Both the position numbers and the translations under genes were made by a program. The notes under the pieces were generated by a model. The model had not been told where the DNA came from. It searched no databases and saw only the letters and a list, made by a program, of their open reading frames with translations. Shown one piece after another: positions 6,010 to 6,340 of a DNA stretch of 6,340 nucleotides (position 1 is its first letter; the number at the start of each line of letters is the position of its first letter). Origin of the DNA: an uncultured Verrucomicrobium sp. (lineage in GTDB: Bacteria > Verrucomicrobiota > Verrucomicrobiia > Methylacidiphilales > GAS474); NCBI GenBank assembly GCA_903889845.1, contig CAISZB010000310.1, forward strand, positions 1 to 6,340, written 5' to 3'.

Positions 6010-6340
6010 TTAGCGGCCCGGGTCGTCCGTGGCCAGCGTCCTCTCGATCTCCCCCGCCACCTGCCCGTAGGAGACCCCCTCCAGGCAGAGGTAGGAAGGC
6101 TGGACGCAGCGGTCGAAGCAGGGGCGGACGGGACAGGCCGACGACTCGATCACCGTCGCGCCGGGGGAATAGGGGGCGAACCACCGGGACGACCCGGAAC
6201 CGAAGACCGCCAGCACCCGCTTCCCCAAGGCCGCCCCCACATGGGAAGCCGCCGAGTCATTGCACAGGACGAAATCGCACCGGGAAACGATCTGGAAAAA
6301 CGCCCCGAGGGAAGCCGCAGGCCAGGCGAAGCTGCTGGGA
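6010..6340 (-). CDS. Glycosyltransferase family 9, C-terminal part (enters from the right edge)
   Basis: The last 109 residues of a GT9 (heptosyltransferase-like) protein, whose start lies beyond base 6340; the first complete codon in the window is at 6339-6337. NDSAASHVGAALGK (residues 27-40 of the visible part) is the family's donor-site motif, with the following strand RVLAVFGSGSSRWFAPY (41-57) matching the usual VFG-x-x-x-x-x-x-x-P turn. The tail holds four cysteines, CPVRPCFDRC followed by SYLC (69-85), a pattern common in heptosyltransferase-type GT9 proteins and absent from the other GT9 gene in this window. The gene ends with TAA at 6012-6010, three bases before the GTG of the membrane glycosyltransferase, so the two are surely co-transcribed. 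A GTG at 6240 falls inside the donor motif and is not a start. Acceptor and donor sugars are unknown. Confidence 0.88.
   Translation of the reverse strand, partial: PSSFAWPAASLGAFFQIVSRCDFVLCNDSAASHVGAALGKRVLAVFGSGSSRWFAPYSPGATVIESSACPVRPCFDRCVQPSYLCLEGVSYGQVAGEIERTLATDDPGR

Overview
The window is an internal slice of a bacterial surface-polysaccharide (capsule, exopolysaccharide or O-antigen type) gene cluster. All seven recognisable genes lie on the minus strand, so transcription runs from right to left. The content (GT9 glycosyltransferases, a GT-C membrane enzyme, a sugar-nucleotide epimerase and a Wzx-like flippase) suggests a Gram-negative or other diderm bacterium with a GC-rich genome. 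The phylum cannot be fixed from the sequence. No RNA gene, IS element, CRISPR array or clear terminator was seen.

Layout in transcription order: a glycosyltransferase family 9 C-terminus entering from the right edge (6340-6010); a polytopic GT39/ArnT-like membrane glycosyltransferase (6006-4714); an NAD-dependent sugar-nucleotide epimerase/dehydratase (4699-3680, possibly starting at 4717); a DUF1972-type GT4 glycosyltransferase (3672-2551); a second, divergent GT9 protein (2543-1425); a 93-base gap; a TylF-like SAM-dependent methyltransferase (1331-624); and the N-terminal 201 residues of a Wzx-like flippase (605-1) leaving at the left edge. The first five genes are packed with gaps of 3 to 7 bases or a 4-base stop/start overlap, which is what one operon with translational coupling looks like.

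As inferred, the epimerase supplies a sugar-nucleotide, the GT9 and GT4 enzymes add sugars to a lipid-linked oligosaccharide on the cytoplasmic face, the methyltransferase O-methylates a sugar, the flippase moves the unit across the inner membrane, and the GT-C protein adds a sugar from a polyprenyl-linked donor on the far side. No polymerase (Wzy), chain-length regulator or initiating transferase is visible here.

The clearest unusual signal is compositional. From about 1425 rightward the DNA is about 65% G+C or higher; from there leftward it is near 50%. The break falls at the only sizeable gap, which suggests that the methyltransferase/flippase part was acquired separately. Other points to check are a Lys in place of the usual second Glu of the GT4 donor-site motif, two G8 tracts inside the GT-C gene, and a TTG start for the flippase. 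Nothing here amounts to an undescribed kind of system; this is a mosaic glycan locus.
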